Shown one piece after another: positions 15,362-23,462 of a stretch of 36,087 nucleotides of DNA (position 1 is its first letter; each line of letters starts with the position of its first letter). Both the position numbers and the translations under genes were made by a program. The stretch is from Streptomyces griseorubiginosus (lineage in GTDB: Bacteria > Actinomycetota > Actinomycetes > Streptomycetales > Streptomycetaceae), in contig NZ_WVUG01000060.1 of assembly GCF_017614965.1 (NCBI RefSeq), forward strand, positions 1 through 36,087, written 5' to 3'. A model generated the notes under the pieces. That model worked only from the letters and a program-made list of their open reading frames with translations, made no database searches and was not told the origin of the DNA.

Positions 15362-15799
15362 TCACTCCAGGACCAGCGCCATCCAGATGTCGGGCCGGGC
15401 GAGCGGCTCGAAACCGAGCTTGGCGTAAACGCCGTGCGCGTCGGCCGTGGCGAGCAGGATGCGCCGCAGCCCGAAGGGCAGCAGGTGGTCGCGTACGGCG
15501 CCCACCATGGCCGTACCGATGTTCTTGCCGCGCACGGGCCGGTCGACGTAGACGTCGCACAGCCAGGCGAAGGTCGCCCGATCGGTGACGACCCGGGCAT
15601 ACGCCACCTGATCACCCGAAACGATGTCATACACCCCGAAGTTGAGTGACGAGGCGACCGCCTGATCGTGCTTCTCACGCGCGCGGCCCTTCGCCCAGTA
15701 CGCGTCGGTGGACAGCCACCGGTGCACCCGGTCGACGTCGAGGCGGTCGGGGTCGGTGGATATCTCGTAGCCGTCGGGGAGGCTCGGGGCGTCGTTCAT
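15362..15799 (-). CDS. GNAT family N-acetyltransferase
   Basis: A 145-residue acetyl-CoA-dependent acetyltransferase. It has the acetyl-CoA motif VDRPVRGKNIGTAMV (about 93-107), preceded by the strand FAWLCDVYV, and the C-terminal AHGVYAKLGFEPLARP block typical of small GNAT proteins. The N-terminal WLSTDAYWAKGR motif fits the subgroup often found as stand-alone actinobacterial acetyltransferases. The substrate is unknown. It lies 40 bp downstream of the MocR-type regulator on the same strand and may be co-transcribed. The 103-bp gap to the next gene holds nothing I can name. Confidence 0.88.
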   Translation of the reverse strand: MNDAPSLPDGYEISTDPDRLDVDRVHRWLSTDAYWAKGRAREKHDQAVASSLNFGVYDIVSGDQVAYARVVTDRATFAWLCDVYVDRPVRGKNIGTAMVGAVRDHLLPFGLRRILLATADAHGVYAKLGFEPLARPDIWMALVLE

Positions 15800-15839
15800 G
15801 GCGGGATGCTCGCAGGACGCGGCGGCCGGCGTCGAACGG

Positions 15840-17276
15840 TTATCCCAGGACTTCGTCGCAGGCCGTACGCAGGCGCCGTACCCCTTCGGCGATCTCCCCC
15901 CTCCCCGCGACCGCGGCGAAGCTCAACCGGACGTGGGCGGCCGGGGGTTCGGCGCTGAAGTAGGGGCGGCCGGGGGTGATGGCGACACCCGCGCGCAGGG
16001 CGGCCGAGGTCAGCGCGCCGTCGTCGGCGCCGTCCGGCAGGCGCAGCCAGAGGTGGTAGCCGCCGGAGGGGATGTGCGGCAGGGCGAGTTCGGGCAGGTC
16101 GAGGCGGAGGGCCGCGGTCAGGGTGTCCCGGCGGGTCTTCAACTCCGCCGAGATCGCGCGGAGATGGCGGGGCCAGGCCGGGGAGCCGACGAGTTCGAGG
16201 GCCGCTTCCTGGAGCGGGCGGGGGACGAAGAAGGTGTCGACGACCTGGATGGCGCGCAGGCGTTCGAGGACCGGGCCGCGGGCGGCGAGCGCGCTGACCC
16301 GGAAGCTCGGCGAGGTCGCCTTGGTCAGCGAGCCGACGTGGACGACGACTCCGTCGGGGTCGTCGGCGACGAGGGGGCTCGGCAGCGGTCCGGCGTCCTC
16401 GTGCACAAGCCGTCGTACGAAGTCGTCCTCCACGACGAAGGCGCCGGCCGCGCGGGCGATGCCCAGCACCTCGGCCCGGCGGTCGGGGGCGAGGACCGCG
16501 CCGGTCGGGTTCTGGAACAGGGGCTGGCAGACGAGGACACGGGCGCCGGTCGCGCGGAAGGCGTCGGCGAGGAGGGACGGCCGGACGCCGTCGGGGTCCA
16601 CGGGGACCGGTACCGGGCGCAGGCCGGCCGACCGGGCGATGGCCAACATGCCCGGGTAGGTGGGGGATTCGACGAGCACCGGCGCTCCCGGCGGGGCGAG
16701 GGCGCGCAGGGCCGTCGTCAGCGCGGACTGGCCACCCGCGGTGATCAGCACCTCCGCCGCGGTGACCCCGCCACCGAGGCCGCGCGCGAACCACTCGCGC
16801 AGTTCGGGCAGTCCCTCCATCGGTGGCCGACCCCAGGCCCCGGGCCGGCGTCCCGCACGCGCCAGGGCGGCCGCCATCGCCCGCTCCGGCTGCAGGGAGG
16901 GGTGCAGATAGCCGCCGTTGAACTCGATGACGCCGGGCGGCGGCGCGGCGAGGGACACCACCACGCCGGACGCGTCCACCGTGCGCGGTACGAGGTCGGC
17001 GGCGCCGTCCGCGCTCAGGGCGACCTCCTGCCAGGAGGTGTCTCCGGCGGGAGCGGTGGCTGCTCGCGGCTCGGCGCGGTAGGCGCCGGCACCGGGCCGG
17101 GTGACGACCAGGCCCTCGGCGGCGAGCTGGGCGAGGGCACGGGAGACGGTCACCGGGCTGACCCGGAACCGCTCGACCAGGGCACGGCTCGACGGGAGCT
17201 TTCCACCGGACGGATAGCGGTCGAGTTCCCGCTTCAGCCGATTCGCCAGTTCACCGACACTGCTACGCTCTTGCAT
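15840..17276 (-). CDS. MocR-type PLP-dependent transcriptional regulator (GntR-aminotransferase fusion)
   Basis: A 478-residue regulator with an N-terminal GntR winged helix (about 5-68; LPSSRALVERFRVSPVTVSRAL) joined to a fold-type I aminotransferase-like domain (about 110-470). The PLP lysine K319 lies in VGSLTKATSPSFR, and other PLP contacts include QNPTG and EDDF. Such proteins usually sense PLP or an amino compound and control a divergent gene. Here that gene encodes an EamA transporter. The ATG at 17276 overlaps the ATG of the divergent gene. A TACTCT element (17290-17285) ends 8 nt before the ATG, which suggests a leaderless transcript. Confidence 0.93.
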   Translation of the reverse strand: MQERSSVGELANRLKRELDRYPSGGKLPSSRALVERFRVSPVTVSRALAQLAAEGLVVTRPGAGAYRAEPRAATAPAGDTSWQEVALSADGAADLVPRTVDASGVVVSLAAPPPGVIEFNGGYLHPSLQPERAMAAALARAGRRPGAWGRPPMEGLPELREWFARGLGGGVTAAEVLITAGGQSALTTALRALAPPGAPVLVESPTYPGMLAIARSAGLRPVPVPVDPDGVRPSLLADAFRATGARVLVCQPLFQNPTGAVLAPDRRAEVLGIARAAGAFVVEDDFVRRLVHEDAGPLPSPLVADDPDGVVVHVGSLTKATSPSFRVSALAARGPVLERLRAIQVVDTFFVPRPLQEAALELVGSPAWPRHLRAISAELKTRRDTLTAALRLDLPELALPHIPSGGYHLWLRLPDGADDGALTSAALRAGVAITPGRPYFSAEPPAAHVRLSFAAVAGRGEIAEGVRRLRTACDEVLG

Positions 17277-17298
17277 GAGAGTACAGAGTAGCGCTACT
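17261..17298. promoter_or_regulatory. Shared divergent promoter/operator inside the MocR-EamA start region
   Basis: The two ATG codons share the tetranucleotide CATG at 17274-17277, so there is no intergenic DNA. The region holds a perfect 12-bp palindrome AGTAGCGCTACT (17287-17298) and a direct repeat AGAGTA (17278-17283 and 17285-17290) with 7-bp period. It also holds -10-like TACTCT on the minus strand and TACGCT (17264-17269) on the plus strand. Direct repeats in divergent promoters are typical MocR targets. Binding is inferred. Confidence 0.45.
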
Positions 17299-18207
17299 AC
17301 CGCCACATCGATAGCAGTCGACCCGCCGGTCGGAGCCGCCTCGAAGGCGCCCGGCACCCGGGGAACGCTCCAGGCCGCCCTCGGTGTCACCGCCTTCTCG
17401 CTCACCTTCCCGGCCACCGCCTGGGGACTGGAGGGGTTCGGGCCCTGGTCGCTGGTCGCCGTGCGGTGTGTGCTGGCCGCGGTCGTCGCGGGCGGGTGTC
17501 TGCTGGCCCTGCGGGTGCCGGTGCCGCAGCGGCGGCACTGGGTGGGGCTCGCGGTGGTCGCCGCGGGAGTGGTGGTCGGGTTCCCGCTGCTGACCACGCT
17601 CGCGCTGCGGACGTCCACCACCGCGCACGCGGCCGTCGTGGTCGGGCTGCTGCCGCTGACGACCGCGTCGCTGTCCGCGCTGCGCATGGGCAGCCGGCCC
17701 TCGCGCACCTTCTGGACGGCGGCGCTCGCGGGTGCGGCCGCGGTCGTCGCGTTCACCGTTCAGCAGAGCGGCGGGGCGCTGACGGCCGCCGATCTCTATC
17801 TGTTCGCCGCCCTGTTGGTGTGCGCGGCCGGGTACACCGAGGGCGGCCGGCTGGCCCGGGTGATGCCGGGCTGGCAGGTGATCGGCTGGGCGCTGGTGCT
17901 GTGCCTGCCGGCCGCCGTGCCGGCCGCGGCGGTCGCTCTGTCGTACGAACCCGCGCACCTGACCGCGCACAGCGTGGCCGGGCTGTTGTGGGTGGCGGCG
18001 GGCTCGCAGTTCCTCGGTCTGGTCGTCTGGTACCGGGGCATGGCGGCCATCGGCATCCCCAAGGCGAGCCAGTTGCAGCTTGCCCAGCCCCTGCTCACAC
18101 TGGTGTGGTCGGTGCTGCTGCTGGGCGAGCACCTGACGGTGGCCGCCCCGCTGACGGCCGCGGCGGTACTGGTGTGCATCGCCGTCACCCAGCGGGCGCG
18201 GGGTTGA
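17275..18207 (+). CDS. EamA/DMT-family transporter
   Basis: A 310-residue protein of the drug/metabolite transporter superfamily with about ten membrane helices arranged as two EamA repeats. It shows AALGVTAFSLTFPATAWGLEG, the WSLVAVRCVLAA helix, the second-half VWYRGMAAIGIPKASQLQLAQPLLT block and a final VLLLGEHLTVAAPLTAAAVLVC. It probably exports or imports a small amino compound under control of the divergent MocR protein. The start ATG at 17275 leaves about 30 polar residues before helix 1. No later start codon is available before the membrane domain. Confidence 0.92.
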   Translation: MRVQSSATTATSIAVDPPVGAASKAPGTRGTLQAALGVTAFSLTFPATAWGLEGFGPWSLVAVRCVLAAVVAGGCLLALRVPVPQRRHWVGLAVVAAGVVVGFPLLTTLALRTSTTAHAAVVVGLLPLTTASLSALRMGSRPSRTFWTAALAGAAAVVAFTVQQSGGALTAADLYLFAALLVCAAGYTEGGRLARVMPGWQVIGWALVLCLPAAVPAAAVALSYEPAHLTAHSVAGLLWVAAGSQFLGLVVWYRGMAAIGIPKASQLQLAQPLLTLVWSVLLLGEHLTVAAPLTAAAVLVCIAVTQRARG

Positions 18208-18297
18208 GGACGTTCGGCCCGCTTCCCAGGAGGCCCCCGCGCCGTAGACTCAAGGCCACGGACCGCTGCTCCCGCACTTGGTGAGGAGGCCCTACAG

Positions 18298-18492
18298 ATG
18301 CGTGCAACCGTGGGCGACCAGCTTGTCCAGCACGGCAGGGTGGTAGGCCAGCACGACAAGGTCGGCGAGATCGTCGAGATCCTGGGCCAGGAGGGCAACC
18401 CCCCGTACCGCGTCCGCTTCGAGGACGGGCACACGGGCATCTGCTCCCCCGGCCCGGACACCGAGATCCGCCACAGGGAAACACAACGCTGA
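18298..18492 (+). CDS. DUF1918 domain small protein
   Basis: A 64-residue protein consisting of one DUF1918 domain: MRATVGDQLVQHGRVVGQHD, VGEIVEILG, PPYRVRFEDGHTG and PGPDTEI. The SH3-like fold occurs across actinobacteria and its function is not known to me. GAGGAGG ends about 10 nt before the ATG. It is convergent with the GHL10 gene, 9 bp away. Confidence 0.9.
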   Translation: MRATVGDQLVQHGRVVGQHDKVGEIVEILGQEGNPPYRVRFEDGHTGICSPGPDTEIRHRETQR

Positions 18493-18507
18493 TCCGCCGG
18501 TTCAGCG
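18487..18507. terminator. Small hairpin over two convergent stop codons
   Basis: CGCTGA (18487-18492) and TCAGCG (18502-18507) form a 6-bp stem that includes the stop codons of the DUF1918 and GHL10 genes. It could act as a weak bidirectional terminator. There is no T-run. Confidence 0.3.
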
Positions 18508-19776
18508 CGGGGGTCTCGCCGGCCGCCGGTAGTGGTCGGCGACCACCCGCGCCATCGCGCCGATCCGGTCCGCCGCCACGTCCCCGGCGGCGAAGAAGGC
18601 GTGCCCGCGGACCTGTGGGTACTTCGCGGCCAGGGTGAGGTGCCGGGACAGTTCGGCGGGGTCCTGCCAGGCGGCGGGCTGGGCCGGGTCGCCGGCCTTG
18701 TAGAGCGCCTCGCCGATGTACAGCTGCGTCGGCGTGCCCTTGGCCACCTCCGCCCACCAGGGCACGAGCGTGGCGTAGTCGGCGGCGGCGAAGCCGATGT
18801 TCCAGTAGATCTGCGGGCAGATGTAGTCGATCCAGTGTTCGCGCACCCACTTGCGGGTGTCCGCGTGCAGGTCGTCGTACGTCTGCACGCCCGCCCTGGT
18901 GTCCGAGCCGCGCGAGTCGGTGGCGCTGTTGCGCCACACGCCGAAGGGGCTGATGCCGAACCGGGTGCCGGGGCGGGTCCGCTTGATCCTGGCCGCCGTC
19001 TCGCGCACCAGCTTGTCGATGTTGTCCCGGCGCCAGGCGGCCCGGTCGGAGAAGGCGCCGCCGTAGCGGTCGTAGGCCTCGTCGTCGTCGAAGGTCTGGC
19101 CGGCCACCGGGTAGGGGTAGAAGTAGTCGTCGAAGTGCACGGCGTCGACGGGGTACTTCCGCACCGCGTCGAGGATCGCGTCCTGAACGAAGGCCCGCAC
19201 CTGGGGCAGTCCGGGGTTGTAATACGTCTTCCCGCCGTAGGTCACCACCCAGTCCGGGTGCCTGCGCGCGGGGTGCGAGGCGACCAGCTTCGTCGGGTCG
19301 GTGTGGTTGGCGACGCGGTACGGGTTGAACCAGGCGTGCAGTTCCAGACCGCGCGCGTGGGCCTCCTTCACCGCCGTGCCCAGCGGGTCCCAGCCCGGGG
19401 CCTTGCCCTGGGTGCCGGTGAGGACGTCCGACCAGGGTTCGTAGGGCGAGGACCACAGCGCGTCGGCCGTCGGGCGGACCTGGAGGATCACGGCGTTGAG
19501 GCGGTCCTCCACGGCCCGGTCGAGGATCGCGGTCAGCTCGGCCTTCTGCCGGTCCACGGTCAGGCCCGGCTTGGACGGCCAGTCCCGGTTGGTCACGGTC
19601 GCCACCCACACGCCCCGCAGCTCACCCGACGCCTTGCGCCGGCCCGAGTCGTCCGAGGTGTCCGAGCCGCCCGCCATCGCCGCACCGGCCGCCATCGCGC
19701 CGCCCCCCGCCACGAGTGCCGACAGGGCCGTCACCGCGAACGCCCGCCGCGACAGCCGAGTCCTCCGGTGCAGCAT
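18502..19776 (-). CDS. Secreted family-10-like glycosyl hydrolase (GHL10, YngK type)
   Basis: A 424-residue secreted protein. The N-terminus has a twin-arginine signal (LSRRAFAV at 8-15) and a hydrophobic stretch ending in Ala/Gly residues near 35. The GHL10 domain (about 52-360) starts ELRGVWVATVTNRDWPS. It continues with NAVILQVRPTADALW, GLELHAWFNPYR, DAVHFDDYFYP and DYICPQIYWNIGF, the TIM-barrel strands of this family. Relatives are uncharacterised or act on envelope polysaccharides, so the substrate is left open. The ATG at 19776 has GGAGG 7-9 nt upstream. Confidence 0.92.
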   Translation of the reverse strand: MLHRRTRLSRRAFAVTALSALVAGGGAMAAGAAMAGGSDTSDDSGRRKASGELRGVWVATVTNRDWPSKPGLTVDRQKAELTAILDRAVEDRLNAVILQVRPTADALWSSPYEPWSDVLTGTQGKAPGWDPLGTAVKEAHARGLELHAWFNPYRVANHTDPTKLVASHPARRHPDWVVTYGGKTYYNPGLPQVRAFVQDAILDAVRKYPVDAVHFDDYFYPYPVAGQTFDDDEAYDRYGGAFSDRAAWRRDNIDKLVRETAARIKRTRPGTRFGISPFGVWRNSATDSRGSDTRAGVQTYDDLHADTRKWVREHWIDYICPQIYWNIGFAAADYATLVPWWAEVAKGTPTQLYIGEALYKAGDPAQPAAWQDPAELSRHLTLAAKYPQVRGHAFFAAGDVAADRIGAMARVVADHYRRPARPPR

Positions 19777-19863
19777 TCCCCTACCTCCAGATGCCCAAGT
19801 GCGTGTCCGGGCGCGATTCTCGGCCCGGGCCGTGTCCCGCGTCAGACTGCCACGCGGTACCCG

Positions 19864-19882
19864 AACGATCGATCAACGATCG
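19864..19882. promoter_or_regulatory. Direct repeat AACGATCG upstream of the dehydrogenase gene
   Basis: AACGATCG occurs at 19864-19871 and 19875-19882 (11-bp period), with GATCGATC between. It lies in the 187-bp divergent gap between the GHL10 and dehydrogenase genes. It may be an operator for either gene; nothing identifies the regulator. Confidence 0.3.
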
Positions 19883-19963
19883 CCGGAGGTAACGTGCAGG
19901 TTTGGAGCAGGGACCGGACCACGGGGAGACCTGCCGGATCCGTAGATCAGCGAAGGGGACGAT

Positions 19964-20824
19964 GTGACCGACATCGAGCGCGTCGGAGTGGTCGGCTGCG
20001 GCCAGATGGGAGCGGGCATCGCCGAGGTGTGCGCCCGGGCCGGCCTGGACGTGAAGGTCGCCGAGACCACCGGTGAGGCCCTGGAGATCGGCCGGACCCG
20101 GCTGTTCAACTCCCTGTCCAAGGCGGCGGAGCGCGGCAAGATCACCGAGGAGGAGCTGGCGACGACCCAGGCGCGGCTCGGCTTCACCACCGATCTCGGC
20201 GAGTTCGCCGACCGGGATCTGGTGATCGAGGCCGTCGTGGAGAACGAGCAGGTGAAGACGGAGATCTTCCAGGTGCTCGACCAGGTGGTGACCCGGCCCG
20301 ACGCGATCCTGGCCTCCAACACCTCCTCCATCCCGCTGGTGAAGCTGGCGGTCGCCACCTCGCGGCCGGACCAGATCGTCGGCATCCACTTCTTCAACCC
20401 CGCGCCGGTGCAGAAGCTCGTCGAGCTGATCCCCGCGCTCACCACGTCCGAGGGCACGCTCAGCCGCGCCCAGGGCTTCGCCGAGAAGGTCCTCGGCAAG
20501 CACGCGATCCGCGCCCAGGACCGCTCCGGCTTCGTGGTGAACGCGCTGCTCGTGCCGTATCTGCTCTCCGCGATCCGGATGTTCGAGTCGGGCATCGCGG
20601 GCCGCGAGGACATCGACAACGGCATGGAGATGGGCTGTGCCCACCCGATGGGCCCGCTGAAGCTGTCCGACCTGATCGGCCTGGACACCATCGTCTCCAT
20701 CGCCAACTCCATGTACGAGGAGTACAAGGAGCCCCTGTACGCCGCTCCCCCGCTGCTGCAGCGCATGGTCGACGCGGGCCGGCTCGGCCGCAAGACCGGC
20801 TCGGGGTTCTACACCTACGGCTGA
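19964..20824 (+). CDS. 3-hydroxybutyryl-CoA dehydrogenase family protein
   Basis: A 286-residue NAD(P)-dependent 3-hydroxyacyl-CoA dehydrogenase that interconverts 3-hydroxybutyryl-CoA and acetoacetyl-CoA in butyrate or fatty-acid metabolism. The Rossmann motif VGCGQMGAGIA lies at 10-20. The family signature IHFFNPAPVQKLVE and the C-terminal NGMEMGCAHPMGPLKLSDLIGLD and GRKTGSGFY blocks are all present. The start is GTG at 19964 after AAGGGGAC. It is monocistronic, with a strong terminator downstream. Confidence 0.96.
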   Translation: MTDIERVGVVGCGQMGAGIAEVCARAGLDVKVAETTGEALEIGRTRLFNSLSKAAERGKITEEELATTQARLGFTTDLGEFADRDLVIEAVVENEQVKTEIFQVLDQVVTRPDAILASNTSSIPLVKLAVATSRPDQIVGIHFFNPAPVQKLVELIPALTTSEGTLSRAQGFAEKVLGKHAIRAQDRSGFVVNALLVPYLLSAIRMFESGIAGREDIDNGMEMGCAHPMGPLKLSDLIGLDTIVSIANSMYEEYKEPLYAAPPLLQRMVDAGRLGRKTGSGFYTYG

Positions 20825-20886
20825 CGACCGCCCGCCCGGTGCACAGTGCCCGCTCCAGGGTGCTGCTCACACAGTGCGACGGACAG

Positions 20887-20917
20887 GGGCCCGGCACTCT
20901 TCGACAGTGCCGGGCCC
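20887..20917 (+). terminator. Hairpin terminator after the dehydrogenase gene
   Basis: GGGCCCGGCACT (20887-20898), 7-nt loop, AGTGCCGGGCCC (20906-20917): a perfect 12-bp stem 63 bp after the stop. It has no T-run, as usual for Streptomyces terminators. Confidence 0.8.
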
Positions 20918-20922
20918 GCGTT

Positions 20923-20941
20923 GTTCACACGCCGTGTGCGC
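20923..20941. promoter_or_regulatory. GTTCACAC-type operator (imperfect copy)
   Basis: GTTCACAC-GCC-GTGTGCGC matches 15 of 19 positions of the perfect operator at 23317-23335 in front of the NsdA-like gene. It lies just after the terminator and 109 bp before the small membrane protein gene. Co-regulation is an inference. Confidence 0.4.
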
Positions 20942-21049
20942 ACCGGGCCCGCATATGCCGGACGCACACTCTCCCCACCCGCCCACCAGGCGAGTTGACT
21001 CATCATGCGCATGCAACTGATGAGAGACGAGCAAGGAAAGGAGCGGTTC

Positions 21050-21307
21050 GTGACCGCCGACCCCGAGCATTTGGTCGTCCAGGGAGAACTCGCAGAGTTA
21101 CGACGCCGCCTCGACGTGGCGTACGCGCGTGTCGAGGGCGGACTGGCACTGCTCACCCATCGCACCGAGGAGACCTCCAAGGAACTGGACGAGTTGAACA
21201 CCCGGCTCGTCACCCTGGAACACGCCCGCTGGCCGCTGCCCTCGATCGCTGCCGTCACGGCGGTGGGTGCCCTCGTCGTGGCGGTCTGGCAGGCACTGGG
21301 GCGCTGA
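21050..21307 (+). CDS. Small coiled-coil membrane protein with a TTA codon
   Basis: An 85-residue protein of unknown function. Residues about 8-60 form a charged amphipathic helix with heptad leucines (LAELRRRL, KELDELNTRLVTLE), followed by a single C-terminal membrane helix (about 66-83) and a short tail. I chose GTG at 21050 because a strong GGAAAGGAG (21034-21042) sits 7 nt upstream. The ATG at 21005 has no ribosome site and would place this one inside the gene. Codon 17 is TTA (21098-21100), so translation should depend on the bldA tRNA in Streptomyces. It is convergent with the NUDIX gene, 2 bp apart. Confidence 0.75.
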   Translation: MTADPEHLVVQGELAELRRRLDVAYARVEGGLALLTHRTEETSKELDELNTRLVTLEHARWPLPSIAAVTAVGALVVAVWQALGR

Positions 21308-21316
21308 CGTCAGCGC
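21301..21316. repeat. Perfect 16-bp palindrome spanning two convergent stop codons
   Basis: GCGCTGACGTCAGCGC reads the same on both strands and contains the TGA stops of the small membrane protein gene and of the NUDIX gene. It may be a binding site or a minimal bidirectional hairpin. Confidence 0.5.
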
Positions 21317-21855
21317 ACGCTGTCCTGCCCGAGCCTGAGATGGTGCAGGAGCAGTAACGCGGCCGCCATGTTGGCGGCCGGGACCTCACCGCGGGCGACC
21401 ATGTCCGGCACCAGCTTCAGGGAGACCCACTCCCGGCGGTCCGACTCGAAGTCGTCCACCGGGTGTCCGGTGTACTCGCCCTCGTCCGACCAGTAGATGT
21501 GGTGCCGGGCGTCGGTGAGTCCGTTGGACGGTTCCACCGTCATGAGGTGGTGCAGGGGTCCCGGCCGCCAGCCGGTCTCCTCCTCCAGTTCCCGGGCGGC
21601 CGCGCGGGCGATGTCCTCCCCGTCCTCCACGACGCCCGCGGCGAGTTCCCAGCCCCAGCTGTCGGTGATGAAGCGATGGCGCCACAGCAGGAGGACCTCG
21701 TTGGCCTCGTTGACCACGGTCGCCACGGCCACCGGCCGCAGCCGTATCAGGAAGTGGTCGAGATGCCGGCCGTCCGGCAGCTCGACATCCGCGAGGTTGA
21801 CGCTGAACCAGCGGTTTGAGTACACAGTTTGTTCGTTCTGTTTCGTCCACTGCAC
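21310..21855 (-). CDS. NUDIX hydrolase (ADP-ribose pyrophosphatase-like)
   Basis: A 181-residue NUDIX enzyme, most like ADP-ribose pyrophosphatases that cleave nucleoside-diphosphate sugars to AMP and a sugar phosphate. The complete box G-x5-E-x7-REL-x-EE-x-GW is visible from GVVEDGE through RELEEETGW (about 74-96), and LLLWRHRFITDSWGWELAAG precedes it. The start is GTG at 21855, after GGAAGG. Codon 167 is TTA (21357-21355), so complete translation should need the bldA tRNA. It lies 75 bp after the NsdA-like gene on the same strand. The exact substrate is unknown. Confidence 0.93.
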   Translation of the reverse strand: MQWTKQNEQTVYSNRWFSVNLADVELPDGRHLDHFLIRLRPVAVATVVNEANEVLLLWRHRFITDSWGWELAAGVVEDGEDIARAAARELEEETGWRPGPLHHLMTVEPSNGLTDARHHIYWSDEGEYTGHPVDDFESDRREWVSLKLVPDMVARGEVPAANMAAALLLLHHLRLGQDSVR

Positions 21856-21930
21856 GGTTCTGCCACCTTCCGTCGAGTAAGTGGCAATATCGCAGCAGGG
21901 ACTGTGGGATGGCGGTGCTCGGGAACCGGC

Positions 21931-23271
21931 CTACAGCGGCACGCGCAGCGCACCGTCGATGAGTTCGGCGGCCTCGGCGGTGCCCGCGCATCCGTTGCGC
22001 ACCAGGTGTTCGCGGACCGCCCGGAGTCTGTCGCGCAGCCGCTGCGACTCCATTCCGCGCGCCTGCTCGGCCATCTGCACGGCGGTGGCCACCGCCTTGT
22101 CGGCGTTGCCCCGGCGCAACTCGATCGTGCTGAGCATGGCGAGCCGGTGCACCCGGCCGCGGTCGTGCGCCGGGTTGTCCACGGCGGCCGCCGCGTGCTC
22201 CCCCGCCGCCACGAGTTCGCCGAGGCTGAGCAGCGCCTCCGCCACCTGGACGTTGACCAACCCCGGCTGGACATAGCCGGTCTCGTCGGGTTCGTAGCCC
22301 CGCCGGATGCGTTCGGCGGCCTGCTCCGCACGCCGGATGCAGGACAGTGCGCTCGTGCCGTCACCGAGGTGCGCGTACGCCTTGGCCTGCATCGCGTACA
22401 GGTCGGAGGCGAGCGCCGGGGTGATGTGCTTGCCGGCGGCGCGCAGCGCGGCCTCCGCGAAGGCGACCGCCTGCCGGTACTCCCGCATGAACAGGGCCTG
22501 GTTGACCAGCAGCGCGATCACATAGGCGCCCAGTCCCCGGTCCCCGCTGGCCTTCGCCAGCCGCAGGGCCTGGTGGAAGTAGCGCTGGGCGAGCCCGTGC
22601 GCGTCCGAGTCGTACGCGCAGATGCCGGCGATCGCCACCAACCCGCCGGTGGCCCGGTGCAGTTGACGGCCCGTGGCGTCGGTGTAGCTGCCCCGCAGCA
22701 GCGGCGCGGCCTCGGCGTTCAGGAAGCCGACGATCCGGGTCCGGGTCGCGATACCGCCCGCCTTGCGGTACATCTGCTCGTAGTGCGTGCGGGCGGCACG
22801 CAGCATCTCCAGATCGGCCGGGGTGACCCGGTGCCGCCCTCCCCGCGAGACGTCGACGTCCTCGGGCGGGTTCTCCCACTCCCACACGGGCATGACCGCG
22901 GGCGTGCCGGTCACCGCGGGCGCGCCCAGGATGTGCGGGCGCTGCTGCTCGTCGGAGCGCCACAGCGCGGTGGCCCGCTCGACGAAGCCGGACAGGGAGG
23001 TGGCGTGCGGGGTGGAGGGCTCGCCGGGGACGCCGAGGCCGATGTCGTCGAGGGTGACCGGGCGGTGCAGCCGGCCGGCGAGCACCTCGCAGATCAGGTC
23101 GGGCACCTGCCCCCGGGGCCGCTGTCCCTTCAGCCACCGGGCCACAGCCGTGTGTTCGTAGCGCAGGGCGAGACCGCGTGCCCGCCCCGCCTGATTGACG
23201 TGTGCCGCCAGCCCCGCGTGCGAGATCCCCGCCTCGTCCAGGATCGCGTCGAGCAGAGTGTTGGGCTGCAT
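21931..23271 (-). CDS. NsdA-like regulator with helix-turn-helix and TPR-like repeats
   Basis: A 446-residue cytoplasmic protein like the Streptomyces NsdA group of developmental and antibiotic regulators. The N-terminus (about 1-75: LLDAILDEAGISHAGLAAHVN and HTAVARWLKGQRPRG) forms an XRE-like helix-turn-helix. A linker follows, then a helical repeat domain (about 150-440) with TPR-like pairs such as YFHQALRLAKASGD and AFAEAALRAAGK. The start is ATG at 23271, with no strong ribosome site nearby. A perfect inverted-repeat operator lies 46 bp upstream over the likely -35, which suggests autoregulation. Ligand and targets are unknown. Confidence 0.82.
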   Translation of the reverse strand: MQPNTLLDAILDEAGISHAGLAAHVNQAGRARGLALRYEHTAVARWLKGQRPRGQVPDLICEVLAGRLHRPVTLDDIGLGVPGEPSTPHATSLSGFVERATALWRSDEQQRPHILGAPAVTGTPAVMPVWEWENPPEDVDVSRGGRHRVTPADLEMLRAARTHYEQMYRKAGGIATRTRIVGFLNAEAAPLLRGSYTDATGRQLHRATGGLVAIAGICAYDSDAHGLAQRYFHQALRLAKASGDRGLGAYVIALLVNQALFMREYRQAVAFAEAALRAAGKHITPALASDLYAMQAKAYAHLGDGTSALSCIRRAEQAAERIRRGYEPDETGYVQPGLVNVQVAEALLSLGELVAAGEHAAAAVDNPAHDRGRVHRLAMLSTIELRRGNADKAVATAVQMAEQARGMESQRLRDRLRAVREHLVRNGCAGTAEAAELIDGALRVPL

Positions 23272-23316
23272 GGATGCCCCCCGGGAGCCTCGGTGCGGAC
23301 AGAGTAGTGCGAACGG

Positions 23317-23335
23317 GTTCACACGGGGTGTGAAC
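23317..23335 (-). promoter_or_regulatory. Perfect GTTCACAC inverted-repeat operator before the NsdA-like gene
   Basis: GTTCACAC-GGG-GTGTGAAC is a perfect 8-bp inverted repeat with a 3-bp centre. On the minus strand a TACTCT -10-like element (23306-23301) follows, so the repeat covers the -35 region, the usual place for a repressor operator. A related copy is at 20923-20941. Confidence 0.6.
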
Positions 23336-23462
23336 GGAGTGCAGGAATCCGCAGCGTACGCGCACTGTCGCGGAGAGTTTCCTGCCGGTTGACTGAAATG
23401 CCTCGCAAGAGGCCGGCCGGGCCGCCGGCTCCCCCTCGTACAGTGCGGCGGCCCGAATCCAT

